DNA of 14,976 nt from NCBI GenBank assembly GCA_017995495.1, contig JAGOIS010000018.1, positions 1-14,976 of the forward strand. Reading direction: 5' to 3'. Positions 1 to 6,119 of this stretch are shown one piece after another. Position 1 is the stretch's first letter. Every line of letters starts with the position of its first letter. The translations under genes were made by a program, and so were the position numbers. Source of the DNA: Candidatus Cloacimonadota bacterium. GTDB taxonomy: Bacteria; Cloacimonadota; Cloacimonadia; Cloacimonadales; Cloacimonadaceae. The notes under the pieces are model-generated. The model was not told the origin of the DNA. It worked only from the letters and a program-made list of their open reading frames with translations, and made no database searches.

Positions 1-530
1 TGACCATGCTGACCACCCTCCTGCGAGCCACAGCCTCCGCCAATGACAGCCCGGAAACCATCCTGCTCCGCTTGAACGCCTTTTTGCAGGAACACAATCT
101 GGAGTCCGACTTTGTGACCATGGTACTCGGTATCATCGAGCTTGATTCGGGGCGTTGCGCCTTCTCCAACGCCGGCCACCCGCCCCTTTACCAGCTTTCC
201 CCCGATGGTCGTTTTAATAAATTCGCCACCACACACTCCACCGCTCTGGGCTTTTTCGATAACATCCGCATCACTTCTGAAACCCTGCAGCTTTCTCCCG
301 GAGACCAGATCGTGGTCTTCACAGACGGCGTTACTGAATCAGTGAACAAGTTTGAAGAACTGTTCGGATCGGCAGGCTTGGAAAAAGTACTCTCCGGGCT
401 TAAAGGCTCGCATCCCGAGGGTACCGCCCACGCCATCCTTTCCGCCGTCAGGGAATTCGCTGATCCTCAGAGAACCAGGGACGACACCACTATCCTGGTG
501 ATCGAATTTCTGCGCCCCCTGCAAAGCTGA
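1..530 (+). CDS. SpoIIE/RsbU-type PP2C serine phosphatase, C-terminal part (5' end outside window)
   Basis: This is the C-terminal part of a metal-dependent PPM/PP2C phosphatase of the SpoIIE/RsbU kind, which dephosphorylates anti-sigma-factor antagonists or similar phosphoproteins. The frame is open at the left edge, so the gene starts upstream and the ATG at 6 is probably internal. Counting from that Met, visible family motifs are LRLNAFL (21-27), the SNAGHPP block (54-60), VVFTDGVTE (103-111) with its metal-ligand region at Asp107, and the terminal RDDTTILVIEF (158-168) with the last conserved Asp pair. The order and spacing fit the end of this domain, and the protein ends just after it, as is normal. 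N-terminal sensor domains (PAS, GAF, receiver or membrane) would lie outside the window, so the input signal is unknown. No clear terminator follows; a degenerate repeat begins at the stop codon. Confidence 0.9.
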   Translation, partial: TMLTTLLRATASANDSPETILLRLNAFLQEHNLESDFVTMVLGIIELDSGRCAFSNAGHPPLYQLSPDGRFNKFATTHSTALGFFDNIRITSETLQLSPGDQIVVFTDGVTESVNKFEELFGSAGLEKVLSGLKGSHPEGTAHAILSAVREFADPQRTRDDTTILVIEFLRPLQS

Positions 531-568
531 TCGACAGATCAACAGATTCACTGATTAACAGAAGCACT
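529..568 (+). repeat. Degenerate 8-bp tandem repeat, about five units
   Basis: Starting on the last two bases of the phosphatase stop codon, the sequence reads as consecutive 8-mers: GATCGACA, GATCAACA, GATTCACT, GATTAACA and GAAGCACT. The rough consensus is GATYNACA. Related units occur at 628-645 (GGATTGCGC, GGATGCCGC) and, on the opposite strand, at 4490-4527. No function is evident from the sequence. Confidence 0.55.
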
Positions 569-747
569 AGATCCTTATGTGAAGCTCTTTGTCCAACTAA
601 ATGGGTTGAGCTCTCGGAGTAACAGAAGGATTGCGCGGATGCCGCTCAGCGTAACGTAGTAATCCCCCCCCCTAAGCGGCGGCGATATATTTAATAATAA
701 TCACCTCTCCTCACCGCAAATCTTTCTGGAAAAGAATGAAATATCGC
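569..747. other. Non-coding stretch, partly AT-rich, with a C9 tract
   Basis: No gene is visible between the repeat and the promoter-like site. The region holds a pair of 9-bp GGAT-type units at 628-645. It also has a weak inverted repeat, GCCGCT at 641-646 and AGCGGC at 675-680, that encloses a run of nine C at 664-672. After that comes AT-rich sequence around 685-700. I see no convincing terminator for the phosphatase gene and no small RNA gene. The C run could be a slippage hotspot, but it lies outside any reading frame I can support. Confidence 0.5.
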
Positions 748-776
748 TTGACAAATAATTACGTTCCCCAATAAAT
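748..776 (+). promoter_or_regulatory. Candidate sigma70-type promoter for the exported-protein genes
   Basis: A perfect -35 box TTGACA (748-753) is followed after 17 bp by ATAAAT (771-776), or after 16 bp by AATAAA (770-775, four of six matches to TATAAT). It lies in AT-rich DNA about 285 bp before the first gene of the unit, which would give a long 5' leader. A further AT-rich TATAAA at 782-787 lacks a good -35 partner. The -10 match is only moderate. Confidence 0.45.
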
Positions 777-792
777 TGACGTATAAAAGAGT

Positions 793-868
793 TGCCCCCT
801 GCCTGGCTACAAGGCAGATGCGAAAGATACCTCGAATGGATCATCAGGCCTCTGCGCTAAACAGGGCA
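793..868 (+). ncRNA. Possible structured 5' leader element
   Basis: Just downstream of the candidate promoter the RNA could fold into a small multi-branch structure. The outer stem pairs TGCCC (793-797) with GGGCA (864-868). Inside is a perfect 6-bp hairpin, CTGCCT (799-804) with AGGCAG (812-817), closing a 7-nt loop. A weaker stem-loop pairs CCT (830-832) with AGG (846-848). I compared it from memory with c-di-GMP-I, TPP, preQ1, SAM and the SRP core and saw no match. The stems are short and could be chance, so this is a candidate only. Confidence 0.25.
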
Positions 869-894
869 GTTGATGCATACTAAAAGTCAGCTGA

Positions 895-918
895 GGATGC
901 CAGCTCAGGCTGGCATTC
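895..918. repeat. Hairpin-forming inverted repeat (REP-like)
   Basis: ATGCCAGC (897-904) and GCTGGCAT (909-916) are perfect inverted arms around a TCAG loop. A flanking G-U and a G-C pair extend the stem to 10 bp. There is no T tract, so it is not a standard terminator. It sits in the presumed leader about 145 bp before the start codon. Just after it, CGGCAAAGG occurs twice (919-927 and 932-940) with a period of 13 bp. It may be a dispersed palindromic repeat or an RNA hairpin. Confidence 0.45.
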
Positions 919-1049
919 CGGCAAAGGCCAACGGCAAAGGATGGCGAACGTCATGGATAGTTTTCCGGCAGTTTTGTTTGTCACAATGTATTTGCGGAAG
1001 GCTGTGGTTTTTATTCGACAGCACCGCCCACTCCCATCCCCTTCTTAAC

Positions 1050-1055
1050 AAGGAG
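1050..1055 (+). promoter_or_regulatory. Ribosome binding site that sets the start at 1062
   Basis: AAGGAG lies 6 nt before the ATG at 1062, where a clear signal peptide begins. This favours 1062 over the in-frame ATG at 870, whose extra 64 residues look non-coding (charged and Cys/Trp-rich, with no family resemblance). Confidence 0.85.
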
Positions 1056-1061
1056 TTTCAC

Positions 1062-1763
1062 ATGAAAAAACATCTCATCCTCCTTCTGCTTCTCTTTTTA
1101 CTGGGAAGCGCGCATGGACTCATCGGCTTCGGTGAGTCCAACATTTTCACCATCATCGTCCCGACCTTGCCGGTTGAGCTGTCGTCATTCGCTGCCACAG
1201 TGACAGCCCTGAATTACGTTTCAGTAAACTGGACCAGCCAGACGGAGACCGGTCTGGTCGGCTATAGGGTTTACAAGGCCCAAACAGCAGAACTGGTGGG
1301 AGCCCAGCTCCTGACACCTGTCTGCATCCCGGCCACCAACACCTCCCAACCCCACAGCTATAGCCATATTGACCAGGAAGTGGAACTTGGAGGCACCTAT
1401 TTTTACTGGCTGGAGAGCGCCGACTATTGCGGCAGCAACTTCCACGGCCCCGTAAGCGTGACGGTGGAACCCTTCCCCACCCCGACTTTGCCGGAAACCA
1501 CCCTGATGCGCCCGGTCTGGCCCAACCCCTTCAAAACCTGCGCCAACATCGAAATCGAGGTCAAGGCGGATGAAACCGCCCTCCTTGGCATCTACAACCT
1601 GGCCGGGCAACTGGTACGGTCCCAAAGCTTCAGCCCCGGCTACCACAAAATGGTATGGGACAGCCGGGACACCGGCGGGCGTCCCTGCTCGAGCGGCATC
1701 TATTTACTCCGTCTCACTTCCCCCAGCCGCGTCTACAACATCAAACTGGTGCTACTGAAATAG
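1062..1763 (+). CDS. Exported protein with Fn3-like domain and type IX-like C-terminal sorting tail
   Basis: This 233-aa protein begins with a signal peptide (MKKH, then a Leu-rich core ending near SAHG, about residue 20). Near residue 35 starts the LPVELSSFAA motif, which in FCB-group exported proteins opens a beta-sandwich Fn3-like domain. The fold continues through VNWTSQTE, GYRVYKA and YFYWLES to about residue 145. The last 85 residues have the hallmarks of a FlgD-Ig/Por-secretion tail: WPNPF, then YNLAGQLVR, then W-D-x-R-D-x-x-G-R-x-x-x-SGIYLLRL, and a basic, hydrophobic end (KLVLLK). Such tails send proteins through the type IX secretion system in Bacteroidetes, and similar ones are common in Cloacimonadota. 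No catalytic motif is seen, so adhesion, scaffolding or partner binding is likely. It is followed after 10 bp by the 833-aa gene, so co-expression is probable. The start rests on AAGGAG and the signal peptide. Confidence 0.82.
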   Translation: MKKHLILLLLLFLLGSAHGLIGFGESNIFTIIVPTLPVELSSFAATVTALNYVSVNWTSQTETGLVGYRVYKAQTAELVGAQLLTPVCIPATNTSQPHSYSHIDQEVELGGTYFYWLESADYCGSNFHGPVSVTVEPFPTPTLPETTLMRPVWPNPFKTCANIEIEVKADETALLGIYNLAGQLVRSQSFSPGYHKMVWDSRDTGGRPCSSGIYLLRLTSPSRVYNIKLVLLK

Positions 1764-1773
1764 GGAGGCTGCC

Positions 1774-4275
1774 ATGAAAAAGCTCGTTATAACCCTCGCG
1801 GCCATCTTTTCCGCCTTGGTCCTGTTCGCTGGCGCGCCGGAAGTGACCAACGTGACTGCCACCCAACAGGATGAAATGGTGGTTATCGACTACTACCTCG
1901 CCCACCCTGATGAGTTGTTGTGCATGGTCTCGGTGGAGATCTCCGCCGACGGCGGACTCAGCTACGGCATCGTTCCCAGCCCCGGTTCCCTGAGCGGGGA
2001 TATCGGGATCGTGGAAGCCACCGAACAGGGTTCCCCCCGCCAGATCGTATGGGACTACAGCCAGGACGGCATCCCCTCCGGAACCAACTACCGGGCCAAG
2101 GTGGTTGCCGATGACAACATCCCCGCGATACCCTCCCCGCTTACGCATGTCCTCACAGCGGTCGACCTGCCTTTCTTCGTTCACATGGACGAAGCCAACC
2201 TGGTGCTTCTCAACTCCGCCCCGGCGCCTTATTACACCCCCGGAAACATCCTCGTGATGGCCCCCTGCCCGCAGATCCCCTCGGGCCTGATGCGCAAAGT
2301 TGTCAGTTTCTACTTCGCTGGCAACCTGGTTTACATCGAAACGGTCAATGCCAAGCTGGAAGAGGCCTTTGATCAGATCCAATTAAACTTCAGCGAACCC
2401 GTCAAGGTCTCCGATCTCGTATCCTCCAAAGCCTTGGTGGATGGCATCACTTTCGTGCCGGGAGCCAAGGATTTCAGCTTCCCCTACAACCTGAACGTCA
2501 CGATACCTTTGGATGACGGGGTAGAAATCAAAGTCACCGGAGAGATCGAATTTACCCTGGGATACGACTTCAGCGTGAGCGTTGGCTATTTCTCCGGGCT
2601 CACATCCCTGAAAATGGGAGGCCACGGAGATGTTGACGCCACCATCGAATTGGAGATAACTGGAGGTTTCAGCGTGGACAAGAAGATCGAGCTCTACGAG
2701 CAGAACTTCGCATTGATCTCTTTTATGACGGGTCCCGTGCCGGTCTGGATGACCCCCTCAGTGGCCATCGTCCTCGAGCTCGAAGCCGGCGGAGGTGCTT
2801 CCATCACCACTTCCGTGAGCGCCAATGCCACACTTGACGCCGGAGTCAAATACAATAAATACGGCTCACCCCAATGGTCCACATACGAAAGCCATGGCCT
2901 CAGTTTCGGCTACGAACCGCCTTCACTCTCCGTGGGATTGAACGCCTCCGCCGCCGCGGGGCCACAACTGGAACTGAACCTCTACAGCGTCGCCGGGCCT
3001 TTTATCTTCGCAGCAGGATATCTGGCGCTGGATGCCGATATCCTGGACGACCCTTGGTGGACCCTGACGGGCGGCTTCAAGGTTGACGCCGGAGTGGAGT
3101 TTGAAGTACTCAGCTATGAATTGGAATGGGGGACCACGGTCTTCGACTACAGCGTGATCCTGGCCCAAGCCACCTCCCAACAGGTTGCCCAGCCATCCTT
3201 CAGCCCGGAAGGTGGAGATTATACTGGCTACCAGAACGTCATCATCTCCTGCTCCACCGATGGCACCTCCATCCGCTACACCACCGACGGCAGCGATCCC
3301 ACCACCGCCTCGCCCCTCTATTCCGGGCCGGTGAACATCAACTCCGATACCACCCTGAAGGCCAAGGCGTTCAAAAGCCCTTGGAGGCCCAGCGACATAG
3401 CCACAGCGGATTACACTATCTCAATCCCGGCGGTGGAGACGCCGGTGATCAGCCCCGCTGCCGGCAACTACTTGACTTCTGTGGACGTCAGTATCAGCTG
3501 CTCCTCAACCAATGTCGATATCCACTACACCACCGACGGCTCAACCCCCACCACTTCATCCATCCTGTATGATGCCCCCTTCACCCTCACTGAGTCCGCC
3601 ACGGTCAAGGCCAAAGCCTTTGATACTGACACCAGCCACGATCCCCTGTACAATCCCAGCCTCACTGCCTCCGCCGCCTTTGTGGTCCTCAGCGAAGAAG
3701 AATATTCAGCCAGCATGGACGCCAGCATCCACATCACCCTACCTAACACCAATGACGGCACCGGAGACCGCCTAGCAGTCAGGAACGCTTCCGGCAATCC
3801 GCTCTATCCGCCCCCGGCAGGGTCTTGGCAGATAGACACCCTGATTTGGTTCAGCCTCGCCTCGATCCCCAGCGGCTCCACCATCGACTCTGCCACTCTA
3901 AAGCTCTATTACTACGATTTCAAGGACAACGACCCCGCCGGCAGGACACTGTCGCTGTTCCGGGCACTCCAACTCTGGAACGAAGCGGCAGTAACCTGGA
4001 ACAACCAGCCTCTTTGGGCAGGGGTTGCCTCCTCCACCGCACAGGTGCCCGCCTCCACCTCCGACTGGATGGAGTGGGACGTCACAGCCGACGTCCAAGC
4101 CTGTATAAGCGGCATGTCCATAAACTATGGCTGGAAAATCACCGACTTCGTGCCTTGGAACGACTACAACATCCCCATCACCTATTTCCATTCCCGGGAA
4201 TATACAAACAGCAATCTGCGACCTGTCTTGAAGGTCCAGTTGGCCGGAAAGGCGAAACCGCTGATCCTCCAATGA
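1774..4275 (+). CDS. Large exported multidomain protein: conserved beta region, two chitobiase-C-like repeats, DNRLRE/CBM96-like domain
   Basis: This 833-aa protein has a signal peptide (1-20, cleavage near FAG-AP) and a GGAGG site 5 nt upstream of the ATG. Residues 22-115 form a small beta domain (VTNVTATQQ, VSVEISADGG, QIVWDY) of a type seen ahead of other modules in exported proteins. Residues 125-465 are a long beta-rich, Gly/Ala-rich region with landmarks GLMRKV (171-176), GPVPVWMTP (320-328), AGPQLEL (395-401) and DPWWTLTGGF (426-435). I recall this order of motifs from large surface proteins of other bacteria, but know no function. Two 83-aa repeats follow (about 470-550 and 553-637), each with HYTTDGS or RYTTDGS and a KAKAF strand, matching the CHB_HEX_C_1 chitobiase C-terminal type. 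Residues 643-823 resemble a DNRLRE/CBM96 carbohydrate-binding beta domain, including WNEAAVTWNNQP (735-746). No type IX-like tail is present. It is probably a surface or extracellular glycan-binding protein. Confidence 0.82.
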   Translation: MKKLVITLAAIFSALVLFAGAPEVTNVTATQQDEMVVIDYYLAHPDELLCMVSVEISADGGLSYGIVPSPGSLSGDIGIVEATEQGSPRQIVWDYSQDGIPSGTNYRAKVVADDNIPAIPSPLTHVLTAVDLPFFVHMDEANLVLLNSAPAPYYTPGNILVMAPCPQIPSGLMRKVVSFYFAGNLVYIETVNAKLEEAFDQIQLNFSEPVKVSDLVSSKALVDGITFVPGAKDFSFPYNLNVTIPLDDGVEIKVTGEIEFTLGYDFSVSVGYFSGLTSLKMGGHGDVDATIELEITGGFSVDKKIELYEQNFALISFMTGPVPVWMTPSVAIVLELEAGGGASITTSVSANATLDAGVKYNKYGSPQWSTYESHGLSFGYEPPSLSVGLNASAAAGPQLELNLYSVAGPFIFAAGYLALDADILDDPWWTLTGGFKVDAGVEFEVLSYELEWGTTVFDYSVILAQATSQQVAQPSFSPEGGDYTGYQNVIISCSTDGTSIRYTTDGSDPTTASPLYSGPVNINSDTTLKAKAFKSPWRPSDIATADYTISIPAVETPVISPAAGNYLTSVDVSISCSSTNVDIHYTTDGSTPTTSSILYDAPFTLTESATVKAKAFDTDTSHDPLYNPSLTASAAFVVLSEEEYSASMDASIHITLPNTNDGTGDRLAVRNASGNPLYPPPAGSWQIDTLIWFSLASIPSGSTIDSATLKLYYYDFKDNDPAGRTLSLFRALQLWNEAAVTWNNQPLWAGVASSTAQVPASTSDWMEWDVTADVQACISGMSINYGWKITDFVPWNDYNIPITYFHSREYTNSNLRPVLKVQLAGKAKPLILQ
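3181..3684 (+). repeat. Tandem chitobiase-C-like repeat within the 833-aa protein
   Basis: Two copies of an approximately 83-aa module lie head to tail. The shared core TACACCACCGACGGC recurs with a spacing of 249 bp, encoding YTTDGS at residues 502-507 and 585-590. Each copy also has an SPA/SPEGG-x-Y start, an ISCS strand, a TPTT/DPTT turn and a TLKAKAF/TVKAKAF strand. The copies differ clearly at the protein level, so the duplication is old rather than recent. Confidence 0.8.
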
Positions 4276-4305
4276 ACTGATTGATCCTGGCTTATAGCCT
4301 CTGTC

Positions 4306-4336
4306 GGGAAGGCTTGCCGCTTTGGCAGGCCTTCCC
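4306..4336 (+). terminator. Strong rho-independent-type terminator after the exported-protein unit
   Basis: A 13-bp stem pairs GGGAAGGCTTGCC (4306-4318) with GGCAGGCCTTCCC (4324-4336), with one G-U pair and a 5-nt loop. It begins 30 bp after the stop of the 833-aa gene. The downstream T tract is broken (CTCTTTCATTTTTCTC, about 4345-4360) but present. It separates the exported-protein unit from the guaB unit. Confidence 0.85.
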
Positions 4337-4360
4337 TATCTCGCCTCTTTCATTTTTCTC

Positions 4361-4643
4361 AAGTGGCTATGATTCTGCCCCCTCTTCGCTGGTTCCCTAA
4401 AGCAGACGGGGATCCACTCGATTTGAAAGAGAGCCATATTTCTGTACTTTTCAGTGTTTTTCCGCGTTCCATACACTTTTCATATGTAAATCTGTAATCC
4501 GTATCATCCTTGGAGTCCGTTGAATCCAGCGGAAGCTGAATGGGCCTATGAACCTTGATGAACAGGATGTCAGGTTCGACCGCTGGGGCAGGCTGGCTTT
4601 GGCAAATCGCTTGACATATGGGGCGAAGTACTTTTTTTGGATT
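4361..4643. other. Non-coding region upstream of guaB
   Basis: No gene is supported here. It contains the minus-oriented degenerate repeat at 4490-4527 and possibly two or three more 8-bp units in the plus orientation (GATGAACA at 4557, GGATGTCA at 4565). A 6-bp inverted repeat, GAACCT (4550-4555) and AGGTTC (4572-4577), overlaps these. A TTGACA at 4611-4616 shares the context ATCGCTTGACA with the candidate promoter at 748, but has no matching -10 before the RBS. The guaB promoter is therefore not identified. I see no purine or XMP riboswitch. Confidence 0.5.
4490..4527 (-). repeat. Degenerate 9-bp tandem repeat, minus orientation
   Basis: Read on the minus strand from 4527 downwards, the units are GGATTCAAC, GGACTCCAA, GGATGATAC and GGATTACA, followed by GAT. 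These are similar to the units at 529-568 and 628-645, so the two intergenic regions share one degenerate repeat family in opposite orientations. More decayed units may extend to about 4460 (GGAACGC). Confidence 0.5.
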
Positions 4644-4650
4644 GGAGGGG
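4644..4650 (+). promoter_or_regulatory. Ribosome binding site that sets the guaB start at 4659
   Basis: GGAGGGG lies 8 nt before the ATG at 4659. It favours this start over the in-frame ATG at 4548, whose extra 37 residues lie ahead of the normal IMPDH N-terminus. It also favours it over the ATG at 4671, which is 20 nt from the site. Confidence 0.85.
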
Positions 4651-4658
4651 AGTTTGAG

Positions 4659-6119
4659 ATGAAAAAAACTATGCGCAAAACCTACACCTTCGACGATGTT
4701 CTGCTAGAGCCACAATATTCTCAGGTGCTGCCTGCCAAGGTTAATCTGGAGACCAGGATCACGCCCCACCTTTGCCTGAAGATCCCGATCCTGAGCTCCG
4801 CCATGGACACGGTGACGGAATCCGACATGGCGATCGCGATGGCGCGGGAGGGCGGCCTGGGGATCATCCACAAAAACCTGTCCATCGAAAAACAAGCCAC
4901 TGAGGTCAGCCGGGTGAAACGAGCCGAAAGTGGGCTCATCACCAATCCCCACACCCTTTCCCCCAACGACACTCTGGCCAAAGTCCAACGGCTGAGGGAA
5001 GAGCACCGGATCGGCGGCTTTCCCGTGGTGGAAAACGGACGCCTGGTGGGCATCCTGACCAGCCGCGACATCCGCTTCGTGACCGACGGCAAGCGACCCA
5101 TCAAAGACCTGATGACCCCTCGCGAACGCCTGATCACGGCCCCGGAAGGCACATCCAACGAAGATTGCGTTGCCTTGCTGCAAAAGCACAGGATAGAAAA
5201 ACTCCTGATCGTGACCGAGGATTTCAGCCTGGTGGGAATGCTCACGGTGCGCGACATCCTGAAACGGAGCAGCCACCCCAATGCCGTGCAGGACGCCAAA
5301 AACCGCCTGCTGGTGGGCGCGGCGATCGGGGTGACCGGAGATTTTCTGGAACGGGCGCGGGAACTGGTGATTCAGGGCGTGAACCTGCTGGTGATCGACA
5401 CCGCGCATGGCCACCAGGCCAATATCCGGACCGCTTTGCGCCAGGTTAAGGCGAGCTGCTCCGTGGAGGTGCTGGCGGGAAACATCGCCACGGCCAAAGC
5501 CGCGCAATACCTCATCGACTGCGGCGCGGACGCGATCAAGGTGGGCATCGGACCCGGCTCCATCTGCACCACGCGGGTGATTGCCGGCATCGGGGTGCCG
5601 CAGCTTTCCGCGGTCATGGACTGCTCCGAGGTCGCCGCCAAAGCGGGCATTCCGTTGATCGCCGACGGCGGGATCAAATACTCAGGCGATATCGTCAAAG
5701 CCCTGGCCGGAGGCGCGGATGCCGTGATGATCGGCTCACTGCTGGCCGGAACCGATGAAAGCCCCGGCGAATCCGTCATCTACAACGGACGCCGCTTCAA
5801 AAGCTACCGCGGTATGGGCTCCATCGGCGCGATGCGGCAGGGAAGCAGCGACCGCTATTTCCAGAGCGGTACGGAGGAAAGCAAGCTGGTGGCGGAAGGG
5901 ATCGAGGGCATGGTGCCCTACAAGGGTCCCCTGAAAGACTTTCTGTATCAGCTCACGGGAGGCCTGCGCTCCGGGATGGGCTACTGTGGAGCGGAAAACC
6001 TGGCCGCCCTGCGCGAAAAAGCCCGGTTCATAGAGATCAGCGGCGCCGGGCTCAAGGAATCCCATCCCCACGATGTCAACATCACCAAAGAATCACCCAA
6101 TTACCAGGCCGGAGAATGA
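4659..6119 (+). CDS. guaB: IMP dehydrogenase
   Basis: Oxidises IMP to XMP with NAD+, the committed step of guanine nucleotide synthesis, in the cytoplasm as a tetramer or octamer. The 486-aa length is typical. The N-terminus TYTFDDVLLEPQYSQVLP (8-25) is the standard IMPDH start. Two CBS modules occupy about 95-205 (GGFPVVENGRLVGILTSRDI and KLLIVTEDFSLVGMLTVRDI), the site of nucleotide regulation. The barrel carries the NAD-site IDTAHGH (246-252), the catalytic loop GIGPGSICTTR with Cys303, ADGGIKYSGD (335-344) for IMP binding, and YRGMGSIGAM (383-392). The flap has the catalytic Arg399-Tyr400 pair and Glu413, the residue usual in prokaryotic enzymes, which tend to resist mycophenolic acid. 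All key residues are intact. The stop codon overlaps the start of the xer gene (ATGA), so the two are translationally coupled. Start chosen by GGAGGGG. Confidence 0.97.
   Translation: MKKTMRKTYTFDDVLLEPQYSQVLPAKVNLETRITPHLCLKIPILSSAMDTVTESDMAIAMAREGGLGIIHKNLSIEKQATEVSRVKRAESGLITNPHTLSPNDTLAKVQRLREEHRIGGFPVVENGRLVGILTSRDIRFVTDGKRPIKDLMTPRERLITAPEGTSNEDCVALLQKHRIEKLLIVTEDFSLVGMLTVRDILKRSSHPNAVQDAKNRLLVGAAIGVTGDFLERARELVIQGVNLLVIDTAHGHQANIRTALRQVKASCSVEVLAGNIATAKAAQYLIDCGADAIKVGIGPGSICTTRVIAGIGVPQLSAVMDCSEVAAKAGIPLIADGGIKYSGDIVKALAGGADAVMIGSLLAGTDESPGESVIYNGRRFKSYRGMGSIGAMRQGSSDRYFQSGTEESKLVAEGIEGMVPYKGPLKDFLYQLTGGLRSGMGYCGAENLAALREKARFIEISGAGLKESHPHDVNITKESPNYQAGE

Noticed and set aside
799..829. 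SRP (4.5S) RNA core or c-di-GMP-I riboswitch suggested by AAGGCAGATG and GCGAAAG
   Set aside because: The GGAA-capped SRP core with AGCAGC is absent, and so are the GEMM core motifs GGGCAAACC and GACGCAAAGC. The resemblance is limited to about ten bases.
870..1061. N-terminal extension of the 233-aa exported protein from an ATG at 870
   Set aside because: It would bury a clear signal peptide 64 residues inside. The ATG at 1062 has an AAGGAG site 6 nt upstream, and the extension looks like translated leader with an embedded hairpin.
1741..2382. 213-codon open frame on the minus strand
   Set aside because: Antisense to the start of the 833-aa gene, which has a signal peptide and RBS; the frame has Gly/Val/His-rich shadow composition.
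4611..4616. TTGACA as the -35 box of a guaB promoter
   Set aside because: No acceptable -10 lies 15-19 bp downstream (the region is CTTTTTTTGG), and transcription would begin within the RBS.
4548..4658. N-terminal extension of IMP dehydrogenase from an ATG at 4548
   Set aside because: The IMPDH N-terminus normally starts just before TFDDVLLEP. GGAGGGG directly precedes the ATG at 4659, and the extension includes intergenic repeat-like sequence.
5904..5936. Met in IMPDH GIEGMVPYKG where many bacterial enzymes have Arg, suspected loss of a catalytic residue
   Set aside because: The catalytic Arg-Tyr pair is Arg399-Tyr400 in SSDRYF, and Glu413 is also present, so the enzyme appears intact.
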